From Streptococcus sp. Marseille-Q5986 (GTDB taxonomy: Bacteria > Bacillota > Bacilli > Lactobacillales > Streptococcaceae): a stretch of DNA of 64,000 bases. Where the stretch lies: assembly GCF_946902915.1 (NCBI RefSeq), contig NZ_CAMPPY010000001.1:248001-312000 (forward strand). The letters run 5' to 3'. Position 1 is the first letter of the stretch. Every line of letters begins with the position of its first letter. The notes below the pieces were generated by a model. That model made no database searches, was not told the DNA's origin, and saw only the letters and a program-made list of their open reading frames with translations. The position numbers were made by a program, and so were the translations under genes. Below are positions 1 through 10,101 of this stretch, in pieces.

Positions 1-879
1 AGACTATGCTTTAGCGACGAGCTCAGGAATGGCTGCGATTGTACTGGCTTTCCAGTAGGAAGTAAAGTCTTGGCTGTGCGAGATCTTTATGGGGGTTCTT
101 TCCGTTGGTTCAACCAAGTGGAGTAGGAAGGTCGATTCCATTTTACCTATGCCAATACAGAAGAAGAGCTGATTACTGAGTTAGAAAAGGATGTGGGTGT
201 TCTCTATATCGAAACGCCAACCAATCCCTTGATGTTGGAATTTGATATTGCAAAACTAGCCAAACTAGCTCATGCCAAGAGTGCCAATGTAGTAGTGGAC
301 AATACCTTCTACAGTCCGATTTACCAACGTCCGATTGAAGACGGTGCGGATATTGTTCTTCATTCAGCTACCAAGTATCTAGCAGGGCACAATGATGTCT
401 TAGCTGGGGTGGTTGTGACTAATGGTTTAGAACTATATGAACAACTTTTCTATAATCTCAATACGACAGGTGCGGTCTTGTCACTGTTGGATAGTTATCA
501 GTTGATTCGTGGTCTCAAACCCCTGCCCCTTCGTATGGAACTTTCTACAGCCAATGCCCAAGAAGTAGTTGCTTTTTTGAAGGATTCACCTGCTGTCAAG
601 GAAGTTCTCTATACAGGACGTGGGGGGATGATTTCCTTTAAAGTAGTGGATGAAAAGCGTATTCCTCATATTTTAAATAGCTTGAAGGTCTTCTCATTTG
701 CAGAAAGTTTGGGTGGGGTAGAGAGTCTAATCACCTATCCGACAACTAAAACCCCTGCGGATATTCCAGCAGAAGTGCGCCATTCCTATGGATTGACAGA
801 TGATCTCTTGCGCTTCTCAATTGGGATTGAAGATGCTAGAGATTTGATTGCGGACTTGCGACAAGTTTTGGAGGGATAA
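1..879 (+). pseudogene. Cystathionine gamma-synthase/beta-lyase-like gene, broken and cut by window edge
   Basis: PLP-dependent trans-sulfuration enzyme of the Cys/Met metabolism family, which acts on cystathionine in methionine/cysteine interconversion. The 5' end lies outside the window. Frame 2 encodes DYALATSSGMAAIVLAF and then runs into a stop. The continuation, FPVGSKVLAVRDLYGGSF, is in frame 1, so there is a frameshift near base 52. Frame 1 then has a TAG at 124-126 where a glutamine would be expected, between NQVE and EGRFHF. From 193 the frame is open to 879 and carries the PLP-lysine segment HSATKYLAGHNDV. Two independent lesions make this a pseudogene, although the C-terminal 228 residues could still be translated. 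The next gene, in the same pathway, is also broken. Confidence 0.88.
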
Positions 880-886
880 GATAGAT

Positions 887-2052
887 ATGAGAAAATATGA
901 TTTTACAAGCCTGCCCAATTGTTTTGGGCACCATACCTATAAATGGAAAGAAGTGGAAGCTGATCGAGAAGTTTTACCAGCCTAGATAGCAGATATGGAC
1001 TTTGTGGTTTTGCCTGAAGTTCGACAAGCTGTACAAGCCTACGCAGATCAGTTGGTCTATGGCTATGCTTATGCTAGTGATGTTTTGATTGAATCGGTTC
1101 AGGGCTGGGAAGCCACACAACACAGTTACCACTTTAACAAAGAGGCTCTCGTCTTTATCGAGGGTGTGGTACCAGCTATTTCAACAGCTATCCAAGCCTT
1201 TACAAAAGAAGGAGAGGCTGTTCTGATTAACACACCGGTCTATCCACCTTTTGCTCGCAGTGTCAAACTGAACAATCGCAGATTGATTACCAATCCTTTG
1301 GTGGAAAAGGATGGGCTGCTTGAGATTGACTTTGATCAGCTGGAGAAGGATTTGGTAGATGAGAATGTGAAACTTTATATTCTTTGCAATCCCCACAATC
1401 CTGGTGGATGTGTTTGGGAAAGGGAGGTCTTGAAAAGATTGGTCATCTCTGCCAAAAACATGGTGTTTTGTTGGTTTCAGATGAGATTCACCAAGATTTG
1501 GCTCTCTTTGATCACAAACACCAGTCTTTCAACACCATTGATCCCGCCTTTAAAGACTTCGCCCTTATCTTGAGCAGTGCTACTAAAACATTTAATATTG
1601 CTGGGACCAAGAATTTCTATGCAGTTATTGAAAATCCAAAGCTTCGAGTTGCTTTCCAAAAACGCCAGTTGGCCAATAACCAACATGAAATCTCAGGCTT
1701 GGGGTATTTGGAGACAGAAGCTGCCTACCGTTATGGTAAGGACTGGTTAGGAGAGTTAAAAGAAGTCATCGAGGATCGCATTAACTATGTAGTGGATGTT
1801 TTGGGCAACGAAACCAAGATTAAGGTCATGAAACCACAAGGTACCTACTTGATCTGGCTTGATTTTTCAGCCTATGACCTAACGGATGACCGCTTGCAAG
1901 AGCTTTTGAAGAATGAAGCCAAGGTTATCTTGAACCGAGGTTTGGACTTTGGGGAGGAGGGATCCCTTCATGCTCGCCTCAATGTGGCTATGCCGAAGTC
2001 AGTACTAGAAGAAGTTTGCCAATGCATCGTGACCACTTTTGCTACACTTTAA
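887..2052 (+). pseudogene. PatB/MalY-type aminotransferase (cystathionine beta-lyase), nonsense and frameshift
   Basis: Fold-type I PLP enzyme of the MalY/PatB family, which cleaves C-S bonds in cystathionine. The natural start is the ATG at 887, reading MRKYDFTSLPNCFGHHTYKW, eight bases after the previous stop. An in-frame TAG at 983-985 replaces the expected tryptophan in LPA-W-IADMDF. The frame resumes at IADMDFVVLPEV. A second lesion near 1431 looks like a lost G in a TTGGAAAAG-like stretch and moves the rest (LEKIGHLCQKHGVLLVSDEI) into another frame. The PLP-lysine motif SSATKTFNIAGTK survives in the 3' part. With two lesions it is almost certainly non-functional. A hairpin terminator follows directly. 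Confidence 0.9.
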
Positions 2053-2058
2053 AAATCC

Positions 2059-2098
2059 AGCCTTCTAGGAGAAAAGTCTTCCTAGAAGGCTATTTTCG
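2059..2098 (+). terminator. Rho-independent terminator after patB-like pseudogene
   Basis: A 12-bp perfect stem (AGCCTTCTAGGA at 2059-2070, TCCTAGAAGGCT at 2080-2091) is followed by a T-rich tract. It closes the trans-sulfuration unit. Confidence 0.85.
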
Positions 2099-2108
2099 TA
2101 GGGGAAAA

Positions 2109-2119
2109 TGTGGTATAAT
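2109..2119 (+). promoter_or_regulatory. Extended -10 promoter for the Snf2 gene
   Basis: TGTGGTATAAT gives a perfect TATAAT with an upstream TG. There is no convincing -35. It lies 26 bases before the ATG of the helicase gene. Confidence 0.65.
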
Positions 2120-2144
2120 GAAAAGATAAGATAAAGGGGTAACT

Positions 2145-5100
2145 ATGGCTAAATTGATTCCGGGAAAGTTGCGCATGGAGGGTGTTACTCTCTATGAGAC
2201 AGGCAACATTGAGATTATCAAGGAAAAAGGGAGTCGCCTCTATACTCGTGTGGCGGGAGAATACTTGCGCTACAGTTTAGAGGATGATCTGGTTTTTTGT
2301 GCTTGTGATTTTTTCCAAAAAAGAGGTTACTGTGTTCACCTAGCGGCGCTCGAGCATTATCTGAAGAACGACGAAGAAGGCCAGGTGATTTTACAAGCTT
2401 TAGAGAAAGGACATGAAGAGCAAGAAGAGGTCGAAACCAAGGTTAGTTTTGGTGGTAGTTTTTTGGAGCGTATCCAACCTCAGAAGCGAGAGAAAATCTA
2501 CACTTTGTCGGCTCAAGGCCAGGTGGAAGCTGGGACCAATCGCCTCCTTTGGACTCTCCGAATCGGTTTAGTTGATAGTCAAAAATATTATGTCATTCGT
2601 GACATCCCACTCTTTTTGAAGGTTTTAGTCCATCGAAAACCATATATGATTGGGAAATACTATGAAAATGACTTGTCTTGGAAGGCTTTTGATACAGCTA
2701 GTCAAGAAGTTCTTACTTTTTTATGTGGCTTGATTGAGGAGGGACTGAGTCAAGAGCTCTTTTTCCCTAATCAAGGTCGTCACCTCTTTTTCCCTCTGAC
2801 CTTTTTTGAGCAGGGAGTGGAGTTGCTGATGAACTTGGAGGATTTTCATTTTGAACACCAGAACGATAGTTATGAAAATCTTCTCTTTCATGATTTAGGT
2901 CCTGATGCAGAACTGTTCTCTTTTTCCGTGCAGGAGTATCCCGATTATTTTGAGATGGAGATTTCTGAAAGTGAGCGAGTCAACGTATTCTATGTAGGGG
3001 CAGTTCTCTTTCGTAAAGGAAATGTTTATTTCTTGACCCCTAATCAGATAACTCTTTTGAAGGAACTAAAGGAACTTCCTCAGGAGGGAAGAGGGAGGAA
3101 GTGCCTCCAATTTGACAACAGTGATCGTGACCGCCTAGCCGCCTGTCTGCCCTTGTTTGGGCAGCTGGGCACAGTTTCTGCTCCCGAGCGCTTGCAAATC
3201 AAACCTTTTTCACCAATCTTTTACTTTGATAAGGAGGATGACGGTCGTATCCGCTTGGATATCCAGTTTGACTATGGAGATGTTAAGGTGACTAGTCGTC
3301 AACAGTTGGAACAATTACCTTTTTCAAGTAATGCCGTCTTGGAAAATCAGCTATTTCAAGTCTGTTTAGGGGCTGGTTTTGAGGCTGATTTTCAGTCCTG
3401 GAGACAGGCTTTGAAGCCAGAGGCAGTTTATTCTTTCTTTCACCATACAATTCCAGCTTTTGAGAAGTTGGGTCAGGTCTCTTTGTCTGATGAGATGAAT
3501 CAGCTCTACAGCATCCAAGCTCCTCAGGTTCAGATTGAGTCCAAGGGAGGACTGTTGGAAATCCAATTTGATTTCCAAGGGATTGCCCAAGAAGAGATTG
3601 CTCAAGCTCTCAAAGCCCTGACCAGCAATCAGGATTTCTATATCAGTTCTTCTGACCAAGTGTACTTTTTTGATGAGGAAACCAAGCAGATTCGTCAAAA
3701 TTTGCAGGAACTGGGTGTTGAACTAAAAGATGGTTCTTTTCAAGCTCGAAAATCTCTGGCTTATAGCCTTTCTCAGCTTTTTGACGGTCGAGACGGGATT
3801 TCCTTCTCGGAAGAATTTCAGTATTTAGCTCATGATTTGACCCATCCAGAGGACTTTCCTTTAGGAGATATACGGGTGCAGGCGAGTTTGAGAGACTATC
3901 AGGAAAAGGGAGTTCGTTGGCTTCAGATGCTTTACCGCTATGGCTTTGGTGGCATCTTGGCAGACGATATGGGACTGGGAAAAACACTGCAAACTATCGC
4001 TTTTTTGACCAGTCAGGTGACAGAACATAGTCGGGTCTTGATTTTAGCGCCGTCAGGTTTGATCTACAATTGGGCAGATGAATTTAGGAAATTTGCACCA
4101 CAGTTGGATTTGGCTGTCGTTCATGGTTTGAAAGCGAATCGAGAAGCAATTCTTTCTGAAAATCACCAAATCTACGTAACCAGTTATGCTACCTTTCGTC
4201 AAGACAGCGAGCTTTATCAAGAGATGGCTTTTGATTTTCTCTTCTTAGATGAAGCCCAGGTCATGAAAAATGCCCAGACTAAGATTGCTCAGAGTTTGCG
4301 CCAGTTCGTGGTGCCAGCAGTCTTTGCTTTGTCAGGTACGCCCATCGAAAACCATTTAGGAGAGTTGTGGTCTATCTTCCAAATTGTGCTTCCGGGGCTC
4401 TTGCCAAGTAAAAAGGAGTTTATGAAATTACCGGCTGACCGAGTCGCGCAGTTTATCAAGCCCTTCGTCATGAGGCGTAAGAAAGAAGAAGTTCTAACAG
4501 AGCTGCCTGACCTGATCGAAGTCGTCTATAAAAATGAACTGGAAGACGAGCAGAAGGCCATCTATCTGGCTCAGCTGCAACAGATGCGAGACCGCCTAGC
4601 GCAAGTGACAGATCAAGAATTTCAGAGAAGTCGTGTAGAAATCTTATCCGGTCTCATGCGTTTGCGCCAGATCTGCGATACGCCAGCTCTCTTTATGGAC
4701 GATTACCAGGGAGCCAGTGGTAAATTGGATAGTCTCCGAGATTTATTGCTACAAGTGGCAGATGGTGGGCATCGGGTCTTGATTTTTTCCCAGTTCAAAG
4801 GAATGTTAGAAAAAATCGAGCAAGAGCTCCCAAATTTGGGCTTGACTTCCTTCAAAATTACGGGCTCAACTCCTGCTCAAGATCGACAAGAGATGACCAA
4901 AATATTTAATCAAGGGGAAAGAGATATCTTTCTCATCTCCCTTAAGGCAGGTGGTGTCGGTCTCAATCTGACAGGAGCTGACACCGTCATCCTAGTGGAT
5001 CTCTGGTGGAATCCTGCTGTCGAAGCCCAGGCTATCGGACGAGCTCACCGAATGGGACAGGAGCGGAAGGTAGAGGTTTACCGTTTGATTACTAGAGGAA

Positions 5101-5240
5101 CCATTGAAGAAAAGATTCAAGAACTCCAAGAACAGAAGAGACACCTGGTTTCCCAAGTTTTAGGTGGGACGGAATCGCGTGCGAGTCTCAGTCTGGCAGA
5201 AATTCGAGAAATTTTAGGGATTTCTGAAGCCAGCACTTGA
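2145..5240 (+). CDS. SNF2-family DEAD/DEAH helicase with SWIM zinc finger
   Basis: Large bacterial Snf2/RapA-like ATPase of 1031 residues. An N-terminal SWIM zinc finger (C52, C54, C63, H65, pattern CxC-n-CxH) is followed by a long middle domain. The SNF2 motor comes next, with Walker A in DDMGLGKT (about 606-614), Walker B as LDEAQ (about 700) and the motif VI region GRAHRMGQ (about 965-972). Such proteins translocate on duplex DNA and are thought to remodel nucleoprotein complexes or recycle RNA polymerase. The precise bacterial role is not known, and the sequence does not settle it. The ATG is preceded by the RBS AAGGGG. It is transcribed from its own extended -10 promoter and precedes the unknown gene at 5288. 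Confidence 0.92.
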   Translation: MAKLIPGKLRMEGVTLYETGNIEIIKEKGSRLYTRVAGEYLRYSLEDDLVFCACDFFQKRGYCVHLAALEHYLKNDEEGQVILQALEKGHEEQEEVETKVSFGGSFLERIQPQKREKIYTLSAQGQVEAGTNRLLWTLRIGLVDSQKYYVIRDIPLFLKVLVHRKPYMIGKYYENDLSWKAFDTASQEVLTFLCGLIEEGLSQELFFPNQGRHLFFPLTFFEQGVELLMNLEDFHFEHQNDSYENLLFHDLGPDAELFSFSVQEYPDYFEMEISESERVNVFYVGAVLFRKGNVYFLTPNQITLLKELKELPQEGRGRKCLQFDNSDRDRLAACLPLFGQLGTVSAPERLQIKPFSPIFYFDKEDDGRIRLDIQFDYGDVKVTSRQQLEQLPFSSNAVLENQLFQVCLGAGFEADFQSWRQALKPEAVYSFFHHTIPAFEKLGQVSLSDEMNQLYSIQAPQVQIESKGGLLEIQFDFQGIAQEEIAQALKALTSNQDFYISSSDQVYFFDEETKQIRQNLQELGVELKDGSFQARKSLAYSLSQLFDGRDGISFSEEFQYLAHDLTHPEDFPLGDIRVQASLRDYQEKGVRWLQMLYRYGFGGILADDMGLGKTLQTIAFLTSQVTEHSRVLILAPSGLIYNWADEFRKFAPQLDLAVVHGLKANREAILSENHQIYVTSYATFRQDSELYQEMAFDFLFLDEAQVMKNAQTKIAQSLRQFVVPAVFALSGTPIENHLGELWSIFQIVLPGLLPSKKEFMKLPADRVAQFIKPFVMRRKKEEVLTELPDLIEVVYKNELEDEQKAIYLAQLQQMRDRLAQVTDQEFQRSRVEILSGLMRLRQICDTPALFMDDYQGASGKLDSLRDLLLQVADGGHRVLIFSQFKGMLEKIEQELPNLGLTSFKITGSTPAQDRQEMTKIFNQGERDIFLISLKAGGVGLNLTGADTVILVDLWWNPAVEAQAIGRAHRMGQERKVEVYRLITRGTIEEKIQELQEQKRHLVSQVLGGTESRASLSLAEIREILGISEAST

Positions 5241-5264
5241 AAAATCAAGACAATACGCTATAAT
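5237..5264 (+). promoter_or_regulatory. Promoter for the 5288 gene and murC
   Basis: TTGAAA at 5237-5242, a 16-bp spacer and TATAAT at 5259-5264. The -35 overlaps the stop codon of the Snf2 gene. Confidence 0.75.
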
Positions 5265-5287
5265 GAAGTGTTGAAAGGAAATACAAA

Positions 5288-5899
5288 ATGAAACAAGATC
5301 GATTTCCATTAGTGTCAGATGATGAGATCATGCTGACTAAAATGACAGTCATGGACTTGTACGATGAGTCAGACTTTATTAGCAATATCAAGGGTGATTA
5401 CCGCGATAAAAACTATTTGGAATGGTCTCCTATCAATGAGGAACAGGCTGTAACTCCTTCGGCAGCTAGCAAGGAGTCAAAACCAGGCCCAGAACCTAAA
5501 AAAGTTGAAAAAACGTATGCTGAATTGGCTCGAGAAGAGGCGCGTGCGGATTTGAAGAAGAAACGTTCAGCTAAGTATTTGACTCAGGATGTTAGTCATA
5601 CCAGACGACACAATGGTTCAACACTTGTTCGACAGGGAAACCAACCAACAGCGCCATTTCAAAAGGAAAATCCAGGTGAGTTTGCCAAATTTAGTAAAAA
5701 CTTGAGTCAGTCTCACTATATCTTAGCTGAGGAGGTTGGCCAAGTGGCGAATCCAACTCCGAAAACCCAAACGGAAAAAGCTAAAAAGAACAACTATGAT
5801 TTTCTAAAGAAGAGTCAAATCTATAATAAAAAGCATAAGCAAACAGAACAGGAACGTCAGGTTGCTCAAGAGTTGAATCTGACAAGAATTACTGAGTAA
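5288..5899 (+). CDS. Conserved streptococcal protein of unknown function
   Basis: I do not recognise a domain in these 203 residues. The protein is very hydrophilic, with an acidic N-terminus ([20 protein letters not shown]), a proline- and lysine-rich middle and a basic C-terminus with many K/E/Q repeats. It has no signal peptide or membrane segment, so it is probably cytoplasmic and partly disordered. It has its own consensus promoter and lies 11 bases upstream of murC, so the two are probably co-transcribed. The link to cell-wall synthesis is by position only. Confidence 0.8.
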   Translation: MKQDRFPLVSDDEIMLTKMTVMDLYDESDFISNIKGDYRDKNYLEWSPINEEQAVTPSAASKESKPGPEPKKVEKTYAELAREEARADLKKKRSAKYLTQDVSHTRRHNGSTLVRQGNQPTAPFQKENPGEFAKFSKNLSQSHYILAEEVGQVANPTPKTQTEKAKKNNYDFLKKSQIYNKKHKQTEQERQVAQELNLTRITE

Positions 5900-5910
5900 G
5901 GGAGAAAAAC

Positions 5911-7245
5911 ATGTCAAAAACATATCATTTTATTGGAATCAAGGGATCAGGGATGAGTGCCTTGGCTTTGATGTTGCATCAAATGGGACACAAGGTTCAA
6001 GGTTCAGACGTTGAAAAATACTACTTTACTCAACGTGGACTAGAGCAGGCAGGAATTACGATTCTTCCTTTTGATGAAAAGAACCTGCAAGGGGATCTTG
6101 AAATTATTGCTGGAAATGCCTTTCGTCCAGATAACAATGTTGAAATCGCTTATGCTGACAAAAATGGTATCAGCTATAAACGTTACCATGAATTTCTAGG
6201 TAGCTTTATGCGTGACTTTGTCAGCATGGGGGTTGCAGGAGCACATGGTAAGACATCAACGACGGGGATGCTGTCTCACGTTTTGTCTCACATCACAGAC
6301 ACTAGCTTCTTGATTGGGGATGGAACGGGTCGAGGTTCTGAAAATGCTAAGTATTTTGTTTTTGAATCTGACGAATATGAGCGCCACTTCATTCCTTACC
6401 ACCCAGAATACTCTATCATCACCAACATTGACTTTGACCATCCAGACTATTTCACAAGTCTAGAGGATGTTTTCAATGCCTTTAATGACTATGTCAAACA
6501 AATTACTAAAGGTTTGTTTGTGTACGGTGAGGATGCTGAGTTGCGTAAGATTACAGCCAATGCTCCAATTTATTACTATGGCTTTGATGCTGAGGGAAAT
6601 GACTTTGTAGCCAGCGACCTTTTACGTTCTACAACTGGTTCGACCTTCACAGTTCATTTCCGAGGACAAGAGTTGGGTCAATTTCACATTCCAACCTTTG
6701 GTCGTCACAATATCATGAATGCAACGGCCGTTATTGCTCTTCTTTACACAGCAGGCTTTGACTTGGAATTGGTTCGTGAACACTTGAAAACTTTTGTGGG
6801 TGTCAAACGTCGTTTTACTGAGAAAATTGTTAATAATACAGTGATTATCGATGACTTTGCCCACCATCCAACAGAAATTATTGCGACCTTGGATGCGGCT
6901 CGTCAGAAATACCCAAGCAAGGAAATCGTAGCGGTCTTCCAACCGCATACCTTTACAAGAACCATTGCCTTGTTGGACGAATTTGTTCACGCTTTGAACC
7001 AAGCGGATGCCGTTTACCTAGCGCAAATTTATGGGTCAGCTCGTGAAGTGGACCATGGTGACGTTAAGGTAGAAGACCTAGCCAAAAAAATCAACAAAAA
7101 ACACCAAGTTATCACTGTTGAAAATGTTTCTCCACTCCTAGACCATGACAATGCTGTTTATGTCTTTATGGGAGCAGGAGACATCCAAACCTATGAGTAC
7201 TCATTTGAACGTCTCTTGTCTAATTTGACAAGTAATGTCCAATAA
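5911..7245 (+). CDS. murC: UDP-N-acetylmuramate--L-alanine ligase
   Basis: Cytoplasmic ATP-dependent ligase that adds L-Ala to UDP-MurNAc, the first amino acid of the peptidoglycan stem peptide. Its 444 residues match the Gram-positive family length. The N-terminal dinucleotide-type loop is [11 protein letters not shown], the ATP-binding loop is GAHGKTSTT (about 109-117), the central Mur ligase block includes ESDEYERHF, and [10 protein letters not shown] is in the C-terminal domain. The RBS GGGAG lies 8 bases before the ATG. An acetyltransferase gene follows after nine bases and is probably in the same transcript. Confidence 0.97.
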   Translation: MSKTYHFIGIKGSGMSALALMLHQMGHKVQGSDVEKYYFTQRGLEQAGITILPFDEKNLQGDLEIIAGNAFRPDNNVEIAYADKNGISYKRYHEFLGSFMRDFVSMGVAGAHGKTSTTGMLSHVLSHITDTSFLIGDGTGRGSENAKYFVFESDEYERHFIPYHPEYSIITNIDFDHPDYFTSLEDVFNAFNDYVKQITKGLFVYGEDAELRKITANAPIYYYGFDAEGNDFVASDLLRSTTGSTFTVHFRGQELGQFHIPTFGRHNIMNATAVIALLYTAGFDLELVREHLKTFVGVKRRFTEKIVNNTVIIDDFAHHPTEIIATLDAARQKYPSKEIVAVFQPHTFTRTIALLDEFVHALNQADAVYLAQIYGSAREVDHGDVKVEDLAKKINKKHQVITVENVSPLLDHDNAVYVFMGAGDIQTYEYSFERLLSNLTSNVQ

Positions 7246-7254
7246 GAAAAAAGA

Positions 7255-7722
7255 ATGGAAATTCCAATCACCATAGGACGAGCTACTTTATCGGATCTAG
7301 AAGAAATTGTAGCAATTGAAGAATCTTGTTTATCCTCAGAAGAAATAGTGAGCTACGAATTTTTAGAAGAGAGTATCCGTAAGATTGCAGATACCTTTCT
7401 TGTAGCTAGAGATGAAAACCAGCTCGTGGGCTATGTTTTAGGAGAGTCTCAGTCTCTTCATCCCACATGGATAGAAATAAGATCATTTGCTATTCATCCT
7501 GACCATCGTAGGCAAGGCTTGGGGACACTTCTTCTTGCTAGCTTGAAACAAGTGGCAGTGGAAGGAGAGTATGAGTATCTTCGCTTGACTTGTCCTGATG
7601 ACTTATTCTCTTATTTTGAGATGAATGGCTTTGTTGAGGAAGAAGTGCCCGAAGCTTCGTACGCAAGATTTTCAGGATGGGATTTGATTTGGGCAAATCC
7701 TTTTTATCAGGAGGAAGTATGA
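7255..7722 (+). CDS. GNAT-family N-acetyltransferase
   Basis: Single GNAT domain of 155 residues. Motif A is visible as FAIHPDHRRQGLGTLLLASL, the acetyl-CoA-binding R/Q-x-x-G-x-G/A loop. The C-terminal strand FEMNGFVEEE is typical of the fold. The acceptor substrate cannot be predicted. It lies downstream of murC with only a weak RBS. Its stop TGA overlaps the ATG of the next GNAT (ATGA), so the two paralogous genes are translationally coupled. Confidence 0.88.
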   Translation: MEIPITIGRATLSDLEEIVAIEESCLSSEEIVSYEFLEESIRKIADTFLVARDENQLVGYVLGESQSLHPTWIEIRSFAIHPDHRRQGLGTLLLASLKQVAVEGEYEYLRLTCPDDLFSYFEMNGFVEEEVPEASYARFSGWDLIWANPFYQEEV

Positions 7723-8207
7723 AAATCAGACAAGCTAGATTTTCGGATTTAGATCAAATTTTAGAGATAGAGCTGGAGAATTTCTCCCTTGAAGAAGCCA
7801 TTCCTTGTTCGGTCTTTGAGGTGCACTTACGTGAAATTCGGACCAGTTTTCTCGTAGCTGAAAAGGAGGGACGTATCCTTGGGTATATCGAAGGTCCAGT
7901 CGTCCCACATCGTCATCTACAAGATCAGTCCTTTACAGAAGAGATAAAAGACTATAGCCATCGACCTGGAGGTTATATCTCTGTGACTTGTCTCTCCATA
8001 GCTAAGGAAGCACAAGCCTTGGGCGTGGGGAAAAGACTGTTAAGGGCTCTGAAAGAAGTCGCTTTAGAACATGAACGAGAAGGTATCAACTTGACCTGTC
8101 ATGACTATCTCATCCCTTATTATGAAAAACATGGATTTGTGAATGAAGGGGTATCTCAGTCAAGCTTTGCGGGTGAAAGTTGGTATGATATGGTTTGGCA
8201 ACCTTAA
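7719..8207 (+). CDS. GNAT-family N-acetyltransferase, second of a coupled pair
   Basis: GNAT protein of 162 residues beginning MKIRQARFSDLDQILEIE. The start at 7719 is fixed by CAGGAGG at 7708-7714 and by its overlap with the preceding stop. The acetyl-CoA loop is EAQALGVGKRLLRALKE, and the C-terminal motif YYEKHGFVNEG is present. It resembles its upstream neighbour and probably arose by duplication. The substrate is unknown. A new promoter for mltG begins after it. Confidence 0.88.
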   Translation: MKIRQARFSDLDQILEIELENFSLEEAIPCSVFEVHLREIRTSFLVAEKEGRILGYIEGPVVPHRHLQDQSFTEEIKDYSHRPGGYISVTCLSIAKEAQALGVGKRLLRALKEVALEHEREGINLTCHDYLIPYYEKHGFVNEGVSQSSFAGESWYDMVWQP

Positions 8208-8243
8208 AAAATGAGAATCATAGCTATAGAAAGGGATGTTTTG

Positions 8244-8272
8244 TTGCTTTTCTGTAACTTTTAAGATATAAT
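8244..8272 (+). promoter_or_regulatory. Promoter for mltG
   Basis: TTGCTT at 8244-8249, a 17-bp spacer and TATAAT at 8267-8272. Confidence 0.65.
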
Positions 8273-8303
8273 ATTATGGATTGTCAACAAGGAGGTAATG
8301 CTT

Positions 8304-10040
8304 TTGACTGAAAAATCAAGAGAAGAAGAAAAATTAACCTTTAAAGAGCAGATTCTACGTGATTTAGAGAGAGTGAAAGAACAAGGTAGAAGAGAGAAAG
8401 AAGTAGACATTCCAAATCTGACAGTTTCATCATCTCAAGCTAGTTCAGTAACTCCTGCAAATCCTGAATCTGATATTTCAACAGAAGAGTTGCTGGCTGA
8501 TTCCCTATTTGTTGTTGATAAAATTCTAAAGAATGCGCCAAGTGTTCCTCCACTTTCAAGTGCTGGAACTGAAGAAAAAGAAGAGAAAGAGATTAGACAG
8601 TCTATCATTGACAAGATTGAAGTTGTAGAATCTGAAGAGCCTCCAATAGAACCGATTCATCCAGCTGAGGAACCTGTAGTGGAGTCCGTTCAACCTGAGG
8701 TGGAACCAGTTGAATTTGAATCTGAAGAAAAAGAATTTAACTATACTCCGATGAAGATAGATGTGACTTATAAGACAGAAGGGGCCAATAAATCAATTCC
8801 TTCTTCTGAGAATAAAGCTGAAGCCCCAGTTTCAACTGGTTCCTCAGACAGATTAACGGAGGAATCACGTCGTAACCATCGTCGTAAAGGCAAAAAACCA
8901 ACCAAGAAACAGAAGAAATCAAGGGTCAAAGGTTTCCTAGTAACCTTTTTATTTCTCTCGATGCTTGTGGCTGTTGGTGGATACTCTGGGTACGGTTACG
9001 TTCAAGACTCCTTGAAACCTGTTGATGCGAGTTCTAAGGAGTATGTGACAGTTCAAATTCCAGAAGGATCAAATGTGCAACAAATTGGGAGCACTTTGGA
9101 AAAATCTGGTTTGGTCAAACATGGTCTTATCTTTAGTATTTATGCTAAGTATAAGAGTTCAAACTTGAAGTCAGGTTATTACAATTTGAAGAAGAGCATG
9201 AGTACGGATGACTTGATTCAAGAATTGCAAAAAGGTGGAACTCCTGAACCTCAAGAACCAGTACTTGCAAACTTAACTATTCCGGAAGGTTATACCTTAG
9301 AGCAAATTGCTCAGACAGTAGGTCAACTCCAAGGTGATTTTAAAGAACCTCTTACAGCGGATGCTTTCATGGAAAAAGTTCAAGATGAAACCTTCATCTC
9401 CCAACTAGTAGTCAAGTATCCAAACCTTCTTGGAAGTCTTCCAACAAAAGACAGTGGCGTTCGTTATCGCCTTGAAGGTTACCTTTTCCCAGCAACCTAC
9501 ACTATCAAAGACAGCACCACAGTTGAAAGCTTGATTGATGATATGTTAGCAGCTATGGACAAGGCCATGTCACCGTACTACACTACGACTAAAGAAAAGA
9601 ATCTGACAGTTAATGAATTGCTCAGTGTTGCTTCTCTTGTTGAAAAAGAAGGGGCCAAGACCGAAGATCGTAAATTGATTGCGGGAGTCTTCTATAACCG
9701 CTTGAATCTTGGTATGCCACTTCAAAGCAACATTGCTATCTTGTATGCTGAAGGAAAACTTGGGCAAAAGATTAGCTTGGCTGATGATACTGCAATTGAT
9801 ACTACGATTGATTCACCTTATAATGTTTATACACATCTTGGCCTCATGCCCGGACCAGTTGATAGTCCAAGCCTCGATGCGATTGAAGCAAGTATAAATC
9901 AGACAAAGAGTGAGTACTTGTACTTTGTAGCCAATGTCGAAGATGGTAAAGTGTACTTTGCAACGACAAAAGAAGAGCATGACCAAAACGTTGCAGAACA
10001 CATCAATAGTAAATTAACACCATCAAGTAGTTCAAACTAA
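8304..10040 (+). CDS. mltG: Endolytic murein transglycosylase MltG
   Basis: Membrane-anchored lytic transglycosylase that cuts nascent glycan strands. In pneumococci it is tied to peripheral peptidoglycan synthesis. I place the start at TTG 8304, eight bases after AAGGAGG (8289-8295). The upstream ATG at 8298 is only two bases from that RBS. The long charged, low-complexity cytoplasmic N-terminus (about 200 residues) ends in a basic stretch, followed by one transmembrane helix (GFLVTFLFLSMLVAVGGYSG) and the extracellular YceG domain. The catalytic glutamate lies in ASLVEKEGA (about residue 447), with PLQSNIAILYA downstream. The length of 578 residues is typical of streptococci, which carry a long N-terminal extension. 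A terminator follows. Confidence 0.95.
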   Translation: MTEKSREEEKLTFKEQILRDLERVKEQGRREKEVDIPNLTVSSSQASSVTPANPESDISTEELLADSLFVVDKILKNAPSVPPLSSAGTEEKEEKEIRQSIIDKIEVVESEEPPIEPIHPAEEPVVESVQPEVEPVEFESEEKEFNYTPMKIDVTYKTEGANKSIPSSENKAEAPVSTGSSDRLTEESRRNHRRKGKKPTKKQKKSRVKGFLVTFLFLSMLVAVGGYSGYGYVQDSLKPVDASSKEYVTVQIPEGSNVQQIGSTLEKSGLVKHGLIFSIYAKYKSSNLKSGYYNLKKSMSTDDLIQELQKGGTPEPQEPVLANLTIPEGYTLEQIAQTVGQLQGDFKEPLTADAFMEKVQDETFISQLVVKYPNLLGSLPTKDSGVRYRLEGYLFPATYTIKDSTTVESLIDDMLAAMDKAMSPYYTTTKEKNLTVNELLSVASLVEKEGAKTEDRKLIAGVFYNRLNLGMPLQSNIAILYAEGKLGQKISLADDTAIDTTIDSPYNVYTHLGLMPGPVDSPSLDAIEASINQTKSEYLYFVANVEDGKVYFATTKEEHDQNVAEHINSKLTPSSSSN

Positions 10041-10072
10041 AATTATGTGGTTTTCCACATAATTTTGTTTTA
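10039..10072 (+). terminator. Terminator after mltG
   Basis: A 12-bp perfect stem AAAATTATGTGG / CCACATAATTTT with a TTTT loop, then GTTTT. The stem overlaps the last base of the stop codon. Confidence 0.75.
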
Positions 10073-10101
10073 AAAAAGTAATAGAAAAGAAAGTTGAAAA
10101 A

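Noticed and set aside
3366..3987. Minus-strand frames inside the Snf2 gene
   Set aside because: Antisense frames without RBS or family motifs, lying over well-conserved helicase sequence. The same applies to the other frames antisense to core genes.
8298..8303. ATG 8298 as the mltG start
   Set aside because: Only two bases from AAGGAGG, so initiation is unlikely. TTG 8304 has ideal spacing.
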